Assembly (NCBI RefSeq): GCF_000003815.2 | Contig: NC_049985.1 | Span: 15,587,896-15,651,895 of the forward strand | Reading direction: 5' to 3' | DNA: 64,000 nt | DNA from: Branchiostoma floridae | Lineage: Eukaryota > Chordata > Leptocardii > Amphioxiformes > Branchiostomatidae | Shown: positions 33,335 to 44,500 of the stretch, one piece after another | Layout of the letters: each line of letters opens with the position of its first letter | How positions within the stretch are numbered: the stretch's first letter is position 1 | Program-made: the position numbers and the translations under genes | The notes under the pieces: generated by a model | Told to the model about the DNA's origin: nothing | Databases searched by the model: none | Seen by the model: the letters and a program-made list of their open reading frames with translations, nothing else

Positions 33335-34410
33335 CTAGAGTTCGGCGACCTCATACCTCCATGAATATTTAAAGCTTTTGTTAATTTCATGCAAATGACT
33401 TAACATTAACATGATTTGTGCATGGTGTTGTTCATCATTGAATAACGTACAGTACACATGTCACAAGTAAAATTCCCAATTCAGATCATCAATCATTAAG
33501 TTATTTGTAATTTTTGCATAAATTATGCAAATAAGTTCCTCATTTGCATATTTGATATCTGCATATATTCCACCGATTATAATTAACAAGTGTTACATTT
33601 ATCAAAGTCCAGTTATTGCAAATAATGGAATTATACAATTTCCTCATTAATTATGCAAATTATTTCCTCCTTTGCATAAAATGCATATCATTATGAACAT
33701 CTTTGTCCAAGCTACCTGCAAACCTAAAATGCAGGCAATCCGTCGTTCCTTTCTGCAGTTATCCTCTTTGGAGTATCTTGACAAAAACACCCCTGCAGTT
33801 CCACAATCAAATGTTAGGGGACTGAAACTTGCCCCACTTTGTCATGACGTTAAAAGCTATCTACCACCCAAATGTCACGACCACATCACATCTGAGACGA
33901 GAGATACATTGAAAAAAATGCTATGATAGAATATTCTCATAAATTATGCAAATGTACTCCTATTTTGCATAATTAGTATTTTATCTTGTACAACATTGTC
34001 TAAGGTACCTACATACCAAAAATCATGAAAATCTGTTGTTCCCTTCTTAAGTTATCGTCTTCAGAAGTTTTTGACAAAAATGCCCCTGCTATCCCAAAAC
34101 TAGACGATAGGGGGCCCAAACTTATGTCATTTCTTTCTGAGCACAAGAGCTATCTAATACTCAAAAATCGTGACCATAGCATGTTCAGAACACCAAGATA
34201 GCAAAACCGGAAGTTACGCTGCAGTACCAAGGGGAGCTGCTAGGGGGCCCAAAATCTAATCATTTCCAGCTTTCATCACACCCTACCAACACACCAAGTA
34301 TCAAACCAATCCACCCAGCCGTTCTTGAGTTATCTTGTTTACACACACACACACAGACACACAGACAAACGCGGGGTAAAATATAACCTCCATGACATTT
34401 CATGGAGGTA
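33335..34410 (-). mobile_element. 1.07-kb dispersed element, copy C (complete, nested in B)
   Basis: From CTAGAGTTCGGCGACCTC to the terminal hairpin CATGACATTTCATGGAGGT. It sits inside the GGGTAAAATATAACC end of copy B, with at most 2-3 bp of A duplication. Same internal modules as copy A. Confidence 0.78.
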
Positions 34411-34509
34411 AATATAACCTCCATTCCATTACATTTCATGGAGGTAATAATCAGCAACCAACTGCTGGTAGATCATAAACTTTCCTGTTTCTGTTCCTCA
34501 CTCCTGCAG

Positions 34510-34674
34510 TGCTACTGTCAAGGTGCAAGTCTTGCTGGATGTCAACTATAGTAATTAATTCACTGATCAATAAAGGAGGGAGTCAGAAAAGAAGAGGAGA
34601 CAACTGCAGTTCTTGTCCATTTGCTGGCATCAATCAGGTCCAGTGCAAGTCTGTGGAGGAATACTAATTACCTG
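34510..34674 (+). other. Duplicated 165-bp exon-like segment, copy 2
   Basis: Acceptor CTCACTCCTGCAG, 165 bp, then ACCTG before the donor GTAAGCAAAC. Compensating small indels leave the length equal to copy 1 and both splice sites intact. One frame stays open to a TAA near the 3' end, but copy 1 breaks it early. Confidence 0.5.
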
Positions 34675-34785
34675 GTAAGCAAACCATCTGTGATTTGGAT
34701 TTTAGTTGATCGCCAAAGACAAAAAAATAGGTTTTAAGTTTTATTGGACTAATGACCAGACTGAGTGCAGTTTCAAAGATTGCTT

Positions 34786-35034
34786 CAGGGTTGTAGCCAG
34801 CCAGAAATCATTTTCTGTCCCCTTGATTTTAAATGGCTTTGGCACAGCGTTCCTTGGGGGTCCGGGGGCATGCTCCCAAGGAAAAATTTGAAATCTAGAC
34901 CCTCTGAAATGCTATTTCCTGCATTTTGAGGGTTAGCTTTTGCTCACAGAGGACAGAATGGGCAAAATGTTTTCCTGTCCCCAGCTGCAAAATTCCGTCA
35001 AAGGACGGAAGGACGGGTGCTGGCTACAACCCTG
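34786..35034. mobile_element. hAT-type MITE in duplicated region copy 2
   Basis: CAGGGTTGTAGCCAGC at the left and its inverse at the right. Flanks are GATTGCTT (34778-34785) and CTTTGCTT (35035-35042), a worn 8-bp duplication. The paralogous region at 31490-31500 lacks it and shows the empty site. 249 bp. Confidence 0.85.
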
Positions 35035-35062
35035 CTTTGCTTAAATGCTGGTATTCCTGAAA

Positions 35063-37019
35063 TGAAGCTGCTGTAACTGCTGAAATCAATAACACAAGCC
35101 TTGGCTGATAGTATTTTGAATTATTCAGCAGCCAATTAAGAATCAGTGTCAATCCCTAATGTGAGAAGTTAACGGTTGTTCTACTTTAGAGCAACAACAA
35201 GTTACCTCGCCCAAAAATCTATTTTAGGTTTGGGCTATACCACTTGAACATGTGGGTTCATTACCAATCAGAAAGATTTAGTATTGCACTGTTATCATTA
35301 GATATTCTAGATTTACACAGGTCAATGATTACTTTCCCAAGCTTCTCCTATCTTGTAAATACCATGATAATATTGGCTTGAATGAGAGGATTTTGAAACT
35401 GAAGAGCATAATCTTTCCTGCCAGCACAGGACCAATGGATATTTTACTTTGGCAAGTGTAATGTTCACAAATCTGCTGTGAACATCTGGCCAGGTAGACA
35501 CACGGTCACATCCGTGTGGCTATAGCACTGAAGCATGTCCATGGCATCAAGCCATTTCACTTATAGTGCTGTATATCATGCTATTTTGTCAGCAGTTACT
35601 ATGGTTAGGGACTGCCACAGTGAAGGTTTGAATTGGAAAATCTGGGCATAGATATCTTTTTGGCCAGGGGAATTATCAAAAGAAGTGTCCAGGGTGTTAA
35701 TCATACAGCATTAGTGCACTTCTATAATCAAGTTGTATTCAATAGTACATTGTATATTGCTTATATTCAGGCCTGATTTGTCTACCCAGCCATGTACAAT
35801 GTCATGTACATCAAAATGATAGGTAAAACTCTCACCATGTGGGTCATGTATACTGCCACCTACTGAGTCATACCAGAACTGCAGTACATTTCAGAGTCAG
35901 ATTTTTCCATATCCTGATGGTTGTTCACTTGTGTTTTCTTTAACCTTTTTGGTAGGAATGACAATGACCAACTATATAAGGCATCCGATTGAAAATGATA
36001 CTAAACCTCTGAATCACCATAAAGGAACATATCCATCATTGAATATGTGGCGATAAAAGTTAGAGGTCAATTGGAATACATTTCAGCACCATGGAAAGGT
36101 CTGAAGTTCAACTCTGATGAAATGTGCATTCAGCCCATGGTCATTACTTTTGTGACCGAAATAATGATTGTGCAGTTTGTCTAAGATTGCCATTTAACCT
36201 TCACTCTGCTGCCTTACCCTGTAAGGAATATAGCAATGGTGCCAAAAGCCTACTTAAGCACTGAGGAGGTTAAAGGCTTCTATTTCTGTCAGGTATACTA
36301 AAAATCATACACAGATGTAACATTACATTCTATAATCTTCTTGAAAGTTGGTTCAAGTGTCGTGCAGAATGCAGGATTTCTCACAAGCAAGATGAAATGA
36401 AGTGCATCCGTCTATGGCTACATATAGAGGACCTTTCAATTATAAATTGGAGGGTTGCGAACCCCATTCTGCATCAGCATTTCTGAAATTAAAAGCTCAT
36501 GCCCGTGAAGAGAGGTCTCAGGGGTTGGGTTCTTCCCATTTCATAAGGGAATGACGTATTACTGAAAGTAAGTAATATGAAAAGGTTCCAGTATACTGGG
36601 CATATTTTTTTTTAATGAAAGCGAAAGCTTTGGCCAGTATTATTTTTATGCGTAATGCATAATGCCATCTCAAATATGGGTGTTGAATTTCAATTTCTTT
36701 CCTATAAATCGTAAAACCCATTTGCTGCATAAATTATGCATTCAGGTGTTTACAATTATATACTGTGTGCATTATGCAATGTCGGGTCTATAGGAAACTT
36801 AAGTTAAAACCTTTATTTAATTTGTGACTTTGTTGATACTTAAGTCTTAAAGAAAGTCATGAAGCAAAGAAGAAGAGTGAGAAGTTGTTAATGCGCTCAA
36901 TGTGTTACTCTCGAACACTTGATTTCTGACTTGATATACCATCCAAATTATAATTTTCTTCAGTCATTAAAAGCTGTGTGAGGATGGACTGTTAGATTTG
37001 ATCCGCTCATTATAGGGGA
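35063..37019. other. No gene seen
   Basis: AT-rich sequence without conserved frames, splice-bounded exons or clear repeats. Confidence 0.55.
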
Positions 37020-37455
37020 ATATATATACCTTTACACTTACACACCAGTGGACACTAACAGTACACGATGAGAAGGCTTTGGATGGCATGTACACCAGGA
37101 TGCTAAGGGGAGCTCTAATTGTGTCTTGGGAGGACCGTGTAAGGAACACAGCACTATATGGTAACCTGCCTAGACTAAGTGATAAGATCAGGCAAAGGCA
37201 CATGCAGCTCTCTGGCCACTATGTGCGACACCCAGAACTAGTGGCAAATGAGCTGATCTTAATTATGGAACCGGTCCAGGGTAAAAGAAAACCTGGCAGG
37301 CAGAGAACTACCTTTATAGACACACTCAAGCGAGATTCCGGGCTCGACAGACTGAGCAGCACAGCTGAACTGATGAAGGATAGGGAGGGTCCAGCATTCT
37401 TCCCGAGTTGGCATCTGATGATGATGTCCTCGACTGAACTGAACTGAACTGAACA
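37020..37455 (+). mobile_element. LINE remnant: RT C-terminus and (CTGAA)n tail
   Basis: One plus frame reads QWTLTVHDEKALDGMYTRML, then WEDRVRNTALYGNLPRLSDK, HYVRHPELVANELIL and RKPGRQRTTFIDTLKRDSGL. This is the familiar C-terminal segment of a non-LTR reverse transcriptase polyprotein. It ends at a (CTGAA)n simple-repeat tail at 37434-37454. Upstream domains are absent, so it is a 5'-truncated dead copy of a different family from 31653. Confidence 0.85.
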
Positions 37456-40340
37456 CACCAGCATGTTATCTAATGTGCTTGAGGCGTTACTCTCTTTGAA
37501 CACAGGATCTCCATCTTATCATACCTTCCAAAAGACAGTTTCTAATAAGTAACACACTTTTGGAACTCTTGGCCTCCACATCCAGAAGCAGGGCTGCTCC
37601 CAGTACTGGACAAAGTACACTTATATTCAACATTCTACTTATCCTATGTCCACTTTTCCTGCCTTCTTCTCTTTCCAATTATTCAACTTACAATGTTTTT
37701 TTTTTTTTGTGAGGGGGTATTCAGAAAAGATTAAAGGACGGCTTCATCATAAGAAGAGTTAGAATATGAACCAAAAATGAAAAAAAATGTCGGTAATTTT
37801 AAGTTCCTCATGAACTTGTCCTGTGATTTTCCTATATTTGTATCAGCAGGTAGGAACTGTGATTTAGATACTACGTTAGTTAGGGGCGCTTGTTCTACGA
37901 CCCGCATCAAGGGAATGGGCAATCTATAGATCCCAGCACAGATGGTGCCAGGGTCGGAACCATTAGTGTGACCATGATTTAGAGACAATGAGTCCTCTAC
38001 CCAGACCGGGTCCCCCCTGTCCAACCAATCTGTATGCTCCATTACCAGCTGGTGGCTGATGGAGGAGAAAATAAACTTCAACATCCAGCAACCTGTCCAT
38101 CAAAAAGTTTAGAAAATCTTTAATCCATTGCTTATCCTGTCACTTGAGAGTTGTATTCTTAAACTATCCAGTGACATTTTATCTTGTACTAAAATGGCTT
38201 TAAGAACTGTCGAAGCTACTTAATTCATTGCTTTCTCTGTCACTTATGAACTGTCATTCTGATGATGTGCAATAGAATTTTATCTTATTGTAAAATTATT
38301 GTTGTTTTAAGAGAAGAAGTGATATTTCACTCAAATGTGTCAGTATTGTATCGAACAATTCTTTTATAGTAAAATCCTTGAGTTGGTCTCCATGAAAATT
38401 TTTGTCAGGTTAACCAAAACATTAGTATTACTCACAAGACAGAAGTCTACACGTCGTCCATTTGGCTGTTGACAAAAACTGATCTAACAAAAAGTTTAGA
38501 GCTAAGTGATTAGGAAAAAAACTAACAGTGAGCAGGAATGTGTTGGTATGCATACTTTTATTTAAATTATAAAAGAGTATATGGAAGTAAAATTCTTGTC
38601 TTTTTTGGGGAAAGTTTGTACCATAAAGTTACAGTATTCAGAGCTGTGTTTTAACAAAATTGTAGACTTGCACTTTACTAAGAGCCAGTTAAGGGTGCAG
38701 AATGGGTCTAGATCAGTGTATTTCTCTCATAATGGGAGATGCCCTACAGGCTTCACAGCTAGAAAGGATCATCAAGATTCATAGAGATGTCCAATTAGTA
38801 CATCCAGCACAGTTTGACACCACTAACAAGCCATTAAAAGTAAAGCTGAAGTTTCTTTGCAGTTTTGTAAAAAAAATCTTGCATGTTGATAGATACGCAA
38901 CAGCACTCGCTTCTATCAGATGTGTTTTGTGGCAATCTTGGATAAAGTTTTCTCAGCTTAAGTGTCAAGTCTTAAGCTTAATGGAGCAATAAAACTAGTC
39001 AACATTGTACTTGTTCTATGCAGAAATTTGCTCATCTGTCATTCAAATATGCCAGTCAATCAGAAAATGCGTGTAACATGAATAGGCCTGGAACAGCATG
39101 TCCCCTCTCTAAATCAGGAACATCATGCAGAACTCACTGAAAGTTAGGTCTGAATGTCTTTATGGAATTGTCAAGGCAGGTATCAGTCCAGGCAATTTCT
39201 TAACTATAGTAATTACAGGAAATCATTATCTACTACTGCACCACGCATTATTATTAATTAGTTAACACAGCAGAGCAGAATTTTCCTTTGACATGTTGTA
39301 GCTTGTGGGTCTCTGTCTGATGATTTGTCTCCATTATCCATCCCATAATAGTACATGTAAATACTGTCATTTTTTTTCTCATAGATTATTCTTGCATTCA
39401 TTTTTTCCTGGTAGTGGAGTTTCTATATTCTGATTTTGCAAGTCATGATATACTTATTAGAGATTCACATGAGACAAAATATTCACGAGAGAAAACCCCC
39501 AAAGTTAAGTTTGCTCAATCTTTTCAAGTTGCATTGCATGTTTGACATTTGTTAATGCCCTTCGTGTTCAACTCTAAAGCATAAGTGCTTTTATGTGTAA
39601 TCTTATTGTCTATTGATCCATGGAAACTGCCAGACTAATTGGCATCCCTGGGCTCAAAGCATTTCCTGACACAGCATGCCACTCCAATTTGTTACCTAAT
39701 TGAATTAAGGGATAGCCAGCGATTTGTCTAAACCATCCCTTGCAGTAATTTGATTGTCCCTTTGCCAGTGGCTCTTTGGATATGGTACAGTGGGTCTCTG
39801 ATAAATGTTTGTAATGTTTATCCTTAGGTTTCACTTAGGTTTGTGCAAAATAATTGCAGGAACCTGCAGAGTTATATTCTACCAATCAAACTGCACGGCA
39901 ACTTTAAAGGCTCAAGAAAAGAGTTGTAGCACCCAAATGGTTTCTGTAACTGTCTTAGAATTGTCGAATGGCAGTTATCAATATATACATTTGGTTTCTG
40001 TCTACATACTCTAATAGGTACTGTATACTAGGTACTACAGTATACCTTAAGTATCATGAAACTGCCTGTTCATGGAAAAAAGTTCAACAGCTCAAATAAA
40101 AACAGTCTCTCTTCACTCAGACTCTGACAAAATTCAAAATAAAAGAAACAGTTGACCACAGTCGAGTTTAACAAAAAGTTACATTTTTGTACATCAGCTA
40201 AATGACAAAAATGCCAATTAGAAAACAATAGTACCTAGCTTTTAAAAGTTTTATGATATCATTTAGGTCAGCGAACTTAACTGTAAAGTGCCATAAAAAT
40301 GTTGGTATTGCTATTAATACTATATTATATCTACTCCATA
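37456..40340. other. No gene seen
   Basis: AT-rich DNA with poly-T/A runs. It ends at a second (CTGAA)n stretch (40343-40366), probably the tail of another lost LINE copy. Confidence 0.5.
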
Positions 40341-40617
40341 TGACTGAACTGAACTGACTGAACTCCATACAATGTTTTATGAATCACTCTCACATATATT
40401 GTAAGTCTCTTGATAAACACCCAGAAACGTTTCGACCTGCACCTGCACATCCAATGTCTGATGAATCATTGTTGATGTGAAGATGCTCAGACAAGTCCCC
40501 CTGTCTGGCACTGCTGCCAGCCATATGATGTTCCCTGTGGACATTAGATGGCAAGGATGAATTCATCTTCTGGTAGTCTTGATAAGTCTCACCCCATGGG
40601 TATGTTCTGGATTAGTA

Positions 40618-41541
40618 CGAGGGTGAGTCAGAAAGTAATGCAAGTGGTTTCATAACAGACTCGTTTTTTAATCAATTGAGTTGGCATTTGGCACAAAAGT
40701 AGAGGCATATGTCCTCTTGAGATTGCATGTTTTAATTTTGGCCTTAATCATTTTATGAGCAACTGAGTTGATTTCAAGATGAACACACCCTTGGTAGCTT
40801 GTGAGACTATCAATTCCTCTAAATCTGACCCACTAAAAATCACTGTAGGAGGTTGAAATTATACATGTATGATATCAAATGTCTCTATGGGTTGCATACC
40901 AATTTTCATCTCTAAACTCGTAATGGTTCTTTATTTACAGCTGCTAGGATGCAGTAACTTGTGTTATAGAGCTGTTGGATTTATGCACGAATTTGTGAGT
41001 TGTTGGTTAAAAGACTACTTTTCCATTAATTAAAAGAAACGAAACTTTACACGGTTATTAACTGTTTAATGGGTAAAAAGTGTGCTAAGTTTCATTTCTC
41101 TTTGTTAATGGGAAAAAAGGCTATAGAAAGTTTCAATCATAACACCGCAGATCTCATGACCCTGAAGACCGCGCATACCTCACTCTACACCAGCAACGAA
41201 AAAAGAAAAACTGCTCGGATTTCAGAGTTGAAATTAGGCATGTGGCTTGTAGAGAAATGCAGCTTATAACATGTGTAGGCTCAGTCTCCTACAATAGCAA
41301 AAACTGGTTTAGGGAAATTCTTAATTGTACGTTAATTCGACCTCACTTTTCTTCTGACGGGATACCAAGGGTGTGGTCACCTTGAAAGCAGCTTAGTCAC
41401 TCATAAAATAATGAGATACAAATTTAGATATTTTAATCTCAAGAGGAGATATGTATTAACCTTTGTGCCAAATTTCAACTCATTCGATCAAAGAATGACT
41501 CTGTTATGAAACCACTTGCATTACTTTCTGACTCACCCTCG
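40618..41541. mobile_element. Mariner-type element with about 190-bp inverted repeats
   Basis: TA then CGAGGGTGAGTCAGAAAGTA at the left and the inverse then TA at the right (TA at 40616-40617 and 41542-41543). The inversion continues with GCAAGTGGTTTCATAACAGA and, less perfectly, to ACACCCTTGGTA about 180 bp in. The 924-bp body has no intact mariner transposase. Confidence 0.85.
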
Positions 41542-41543
41542 TA

Positions 41544-44500
41544 TGTTTTCTTATGATGGATTGATCAGCTTCAATGTAAGCTCCTGTCTTTCATCTGTGG
41601 TCCAGTCCTTCTTTGTCAAGTTCAATGTTACCATCATTATCAAGACACCCCAAATCCGTCTTTAAGTTACAGTAAAACAGGAAATTTTTGTGGCAGTTTT
41701 ATATTCTACGTTTTTGTAATGACCTCTTCATCCAGGAGTTAAAAGTACCTTCAACATTTTTTCTGTCCTCTGGCCTCTATTACCCCTTGAGTGCAAACTT
41801 AAGACCACTGCAAACACTCCAATTTTCTTCCTACCATGAAATGAAATCCCTGCAAACATTTCCTCTTTTACAGTATGTCTTCTTGCAAATGTTCAAGGGT
41901 AACCGTACTCTGGAATTGATGAATTTGTTGAAGAAAGTTGCCCATGGCAGCTACCCTATAGGCTGCATCAGAAGGCTTAGAAAAGATGGATTGCCAGCCT
42001 ATACATGTTGTGACTGAAGTAGGCTGATTGGTATCTAATGTCCGTCCATGTCATCTTTATTTACAACCCCCCAAAATCATCACATGTAGAGAATGTTTTC
42101 AACCACCTCTGCCCCCTCCATATTTGGGGGTTTAGTGGCTACTACATTCTGAATACAATATGGAGAGTTACTCTATTGCCAAATGGTCATGAAACATTAC
42201 CAGATCTGTAGATATTACGCCTGATAATCCACAAAACAAGTTTGGAATATTCATATTAGGGTTTGTCCGTCCATAATAACTTTAAGGTACCTTATATGAG
42301 TTCATTCTCCCTTTGGTAAAGACATTTTCATTGTTACTTTATACTTGCAGTGACTGCGATTATCGATCGTAAATGCATGCGTTCCATTTTCCTGTGATAT
42401 ACCATACCTGTGAGGCACATGGGTGATTAACTAAACCATCAGAGCCATACCCATGTTCCGTGACAACGGTTTTCCAGGCCCTTTAGATTATTTACACAGA
42501 AGAGGAGATTGTGACAAGCCACAATAGGACCTTGGGATTTATTGATTAACCGTGTATATTGATGATGTTGTCTGGAAGGTTTCGAACCTTGGATAACCCA
42601 ATATCCGGCTGCCATGTGTTAAGGCAGAGAAAGTTGTCAATACTGTTTAGAGGCAATGTATAAAGCTCAACTCTTAAACCTCATGCATTTACATGACATT
42701 GTATGCCAGCTAAAAAGGTATGCCATTACAATGGCCTTTGGAACACTTTACCACCAAAGCATCGGTTTGAAGGTGAGACATTCTTTAGGTAAAATTTAGT
42801 CTGTTGCTTGGCTGAAGAACTACATGTACTACTAGGTGTTTTTACAAGATCACACACAGCAGTATGCATATCACCAAACAGTGACAATGAATTGTAATGG
42901 ATGTTTTATGAGTAATGATAAAAGGTGACCATGAGAACTCATAGCCACAACCCAGTTGTTGTCTACTCATCCATTGACTTGCAGCATGGAGATGCCATCA
43001 ATGCAAGGACAGTAGTGCATTTGTTCCATGTAATAACTATACATGTAGATATGTATTATGATATCATGATCATTACATGTGTCATAGAATCTAGGATATA
43101 GGAGAATTCTTTTCATAGAGTCATTGTCAAACTGATTCACAAAAATGTCAAAGCAGTTAATACAATTTCTTTTATATATCAAGTTTGGAATAATTTTTAC
43201 CCTACAGTTTCTTTTCAAATATGTGAAAATTAGCCTAAATTTATATACAAATGTATGCTCTTTGTAGTCTATTGAAACTAGACTCTTGGAGATTGGGCAA
43301 TCACACATGTAGCAGCAAAGCTAGACATAAATTGGACCAGAAAAAAACTTTTCCATCTTGACTATGATGCATATCAATAACTCTTTGCTGCATGTGTCCG
43401 TAGTCAGTGAGGAGTGGCTTGCCAAGTGGTGCTGACAAGACATAATCACTTAGACTTTTGAAGAAAAGAGAATAATGTTTGTACTTGTTGCAAAGCTAGA
43501 TAGATATCATCTCTGCAGAGCCAGTCAGCCCTATATACATGTGGGATTATAGGACACTTTTACTAATGACAGGTACCACTGCTCTGTTCAAAATTTTATG
43601 TAATAGTAGTAGGCATTATTCCATCTTTGCAGATGTTGGTAGTGCTCTGTATGAAGTCACGGCAGTTGTCAGCATTTACTGTGGCTTTGAAGGCCAATCC
43701 GGGCATGGCAGTCGTGGCCACAGTTAAGACATATGACGGCAGAGGAGTTCCAATGTTCCAGTTTCTCTTTGAATTTACATCTCCTTAACTCTAGATGTTT
43801 TGTTCATCTTTCCTGGCCCTTTGCAAGACCATCCTTGACCGTGTATACAACAATGTATGTAATAGTACAATACAAACTGTATGAAAGCTAAAGAAGGTGC
43901 CCACAACTGAAGTTTTCTTGTAATCGGATAGATGAAATTGTGATTTTGAATATTTTCCAGTACTTACCTTTTTTCCCTCAACTTTCAAAACATGTTCTAT
44001 AACATAAATGCAAATGACTAGTTCAAATGCAAAATGTATCATACATGACATAATTGGGTAAAGATATTGATTGACAAAATACAAAACTTACAGCCCCCAT
44101 AAGTGAGTCAAAGGGATATTCAGCGCACATTGATTATGATATGCTTTTATTTAATATCAAAGTATTTTACACTGTGGTAAGAAATTCACCTATTCATATT
44201 TAGTGAGATTGAGATTGGTGTTTGTATGTCCTCAATATATGTAAAGTCAAATGTGTTCAGTAACTTCAGTGGCATAAAGTTGGTGCATGTTGCCCTGTAC
44301 ATGTATATCTAAAAACTGATGTCTGCAACCTTTTATAATTAAGTAATATCAAAAAGTTTTGTTTGTACAAGTTTAGACCTGATTTAGACCTCACATTGAA
44401 GGTAGTACTTTTTCAATATATTCCAACATGTCAGTTTTGACTCCAATATTACATTACCATACCCTTAGGCACAATAGCAGGTGTGATATTGGTAGTCGAT

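Larger units (their letters stand above)
31515..34445 (-). mobile_element. 1.07-kb dispersed element, copy B, split by two insertions
   Basis: Copy B is inverted. Its pieces are about 31515-31652, 32729-33334 and 34411-34445. The first break holds a LINE with a 12-bp duplication; the second holds copy C. The end carrying CTAGAGTTCGGCG is missing at the left, at the exact junction with the duplicated exon region. Confidence 0.75.

Noticed and set aside
43632-43787. 51-codon frame after TTTGCAG
   Set aside because: No donor, domain or neighbouring exon; consistent with chance.
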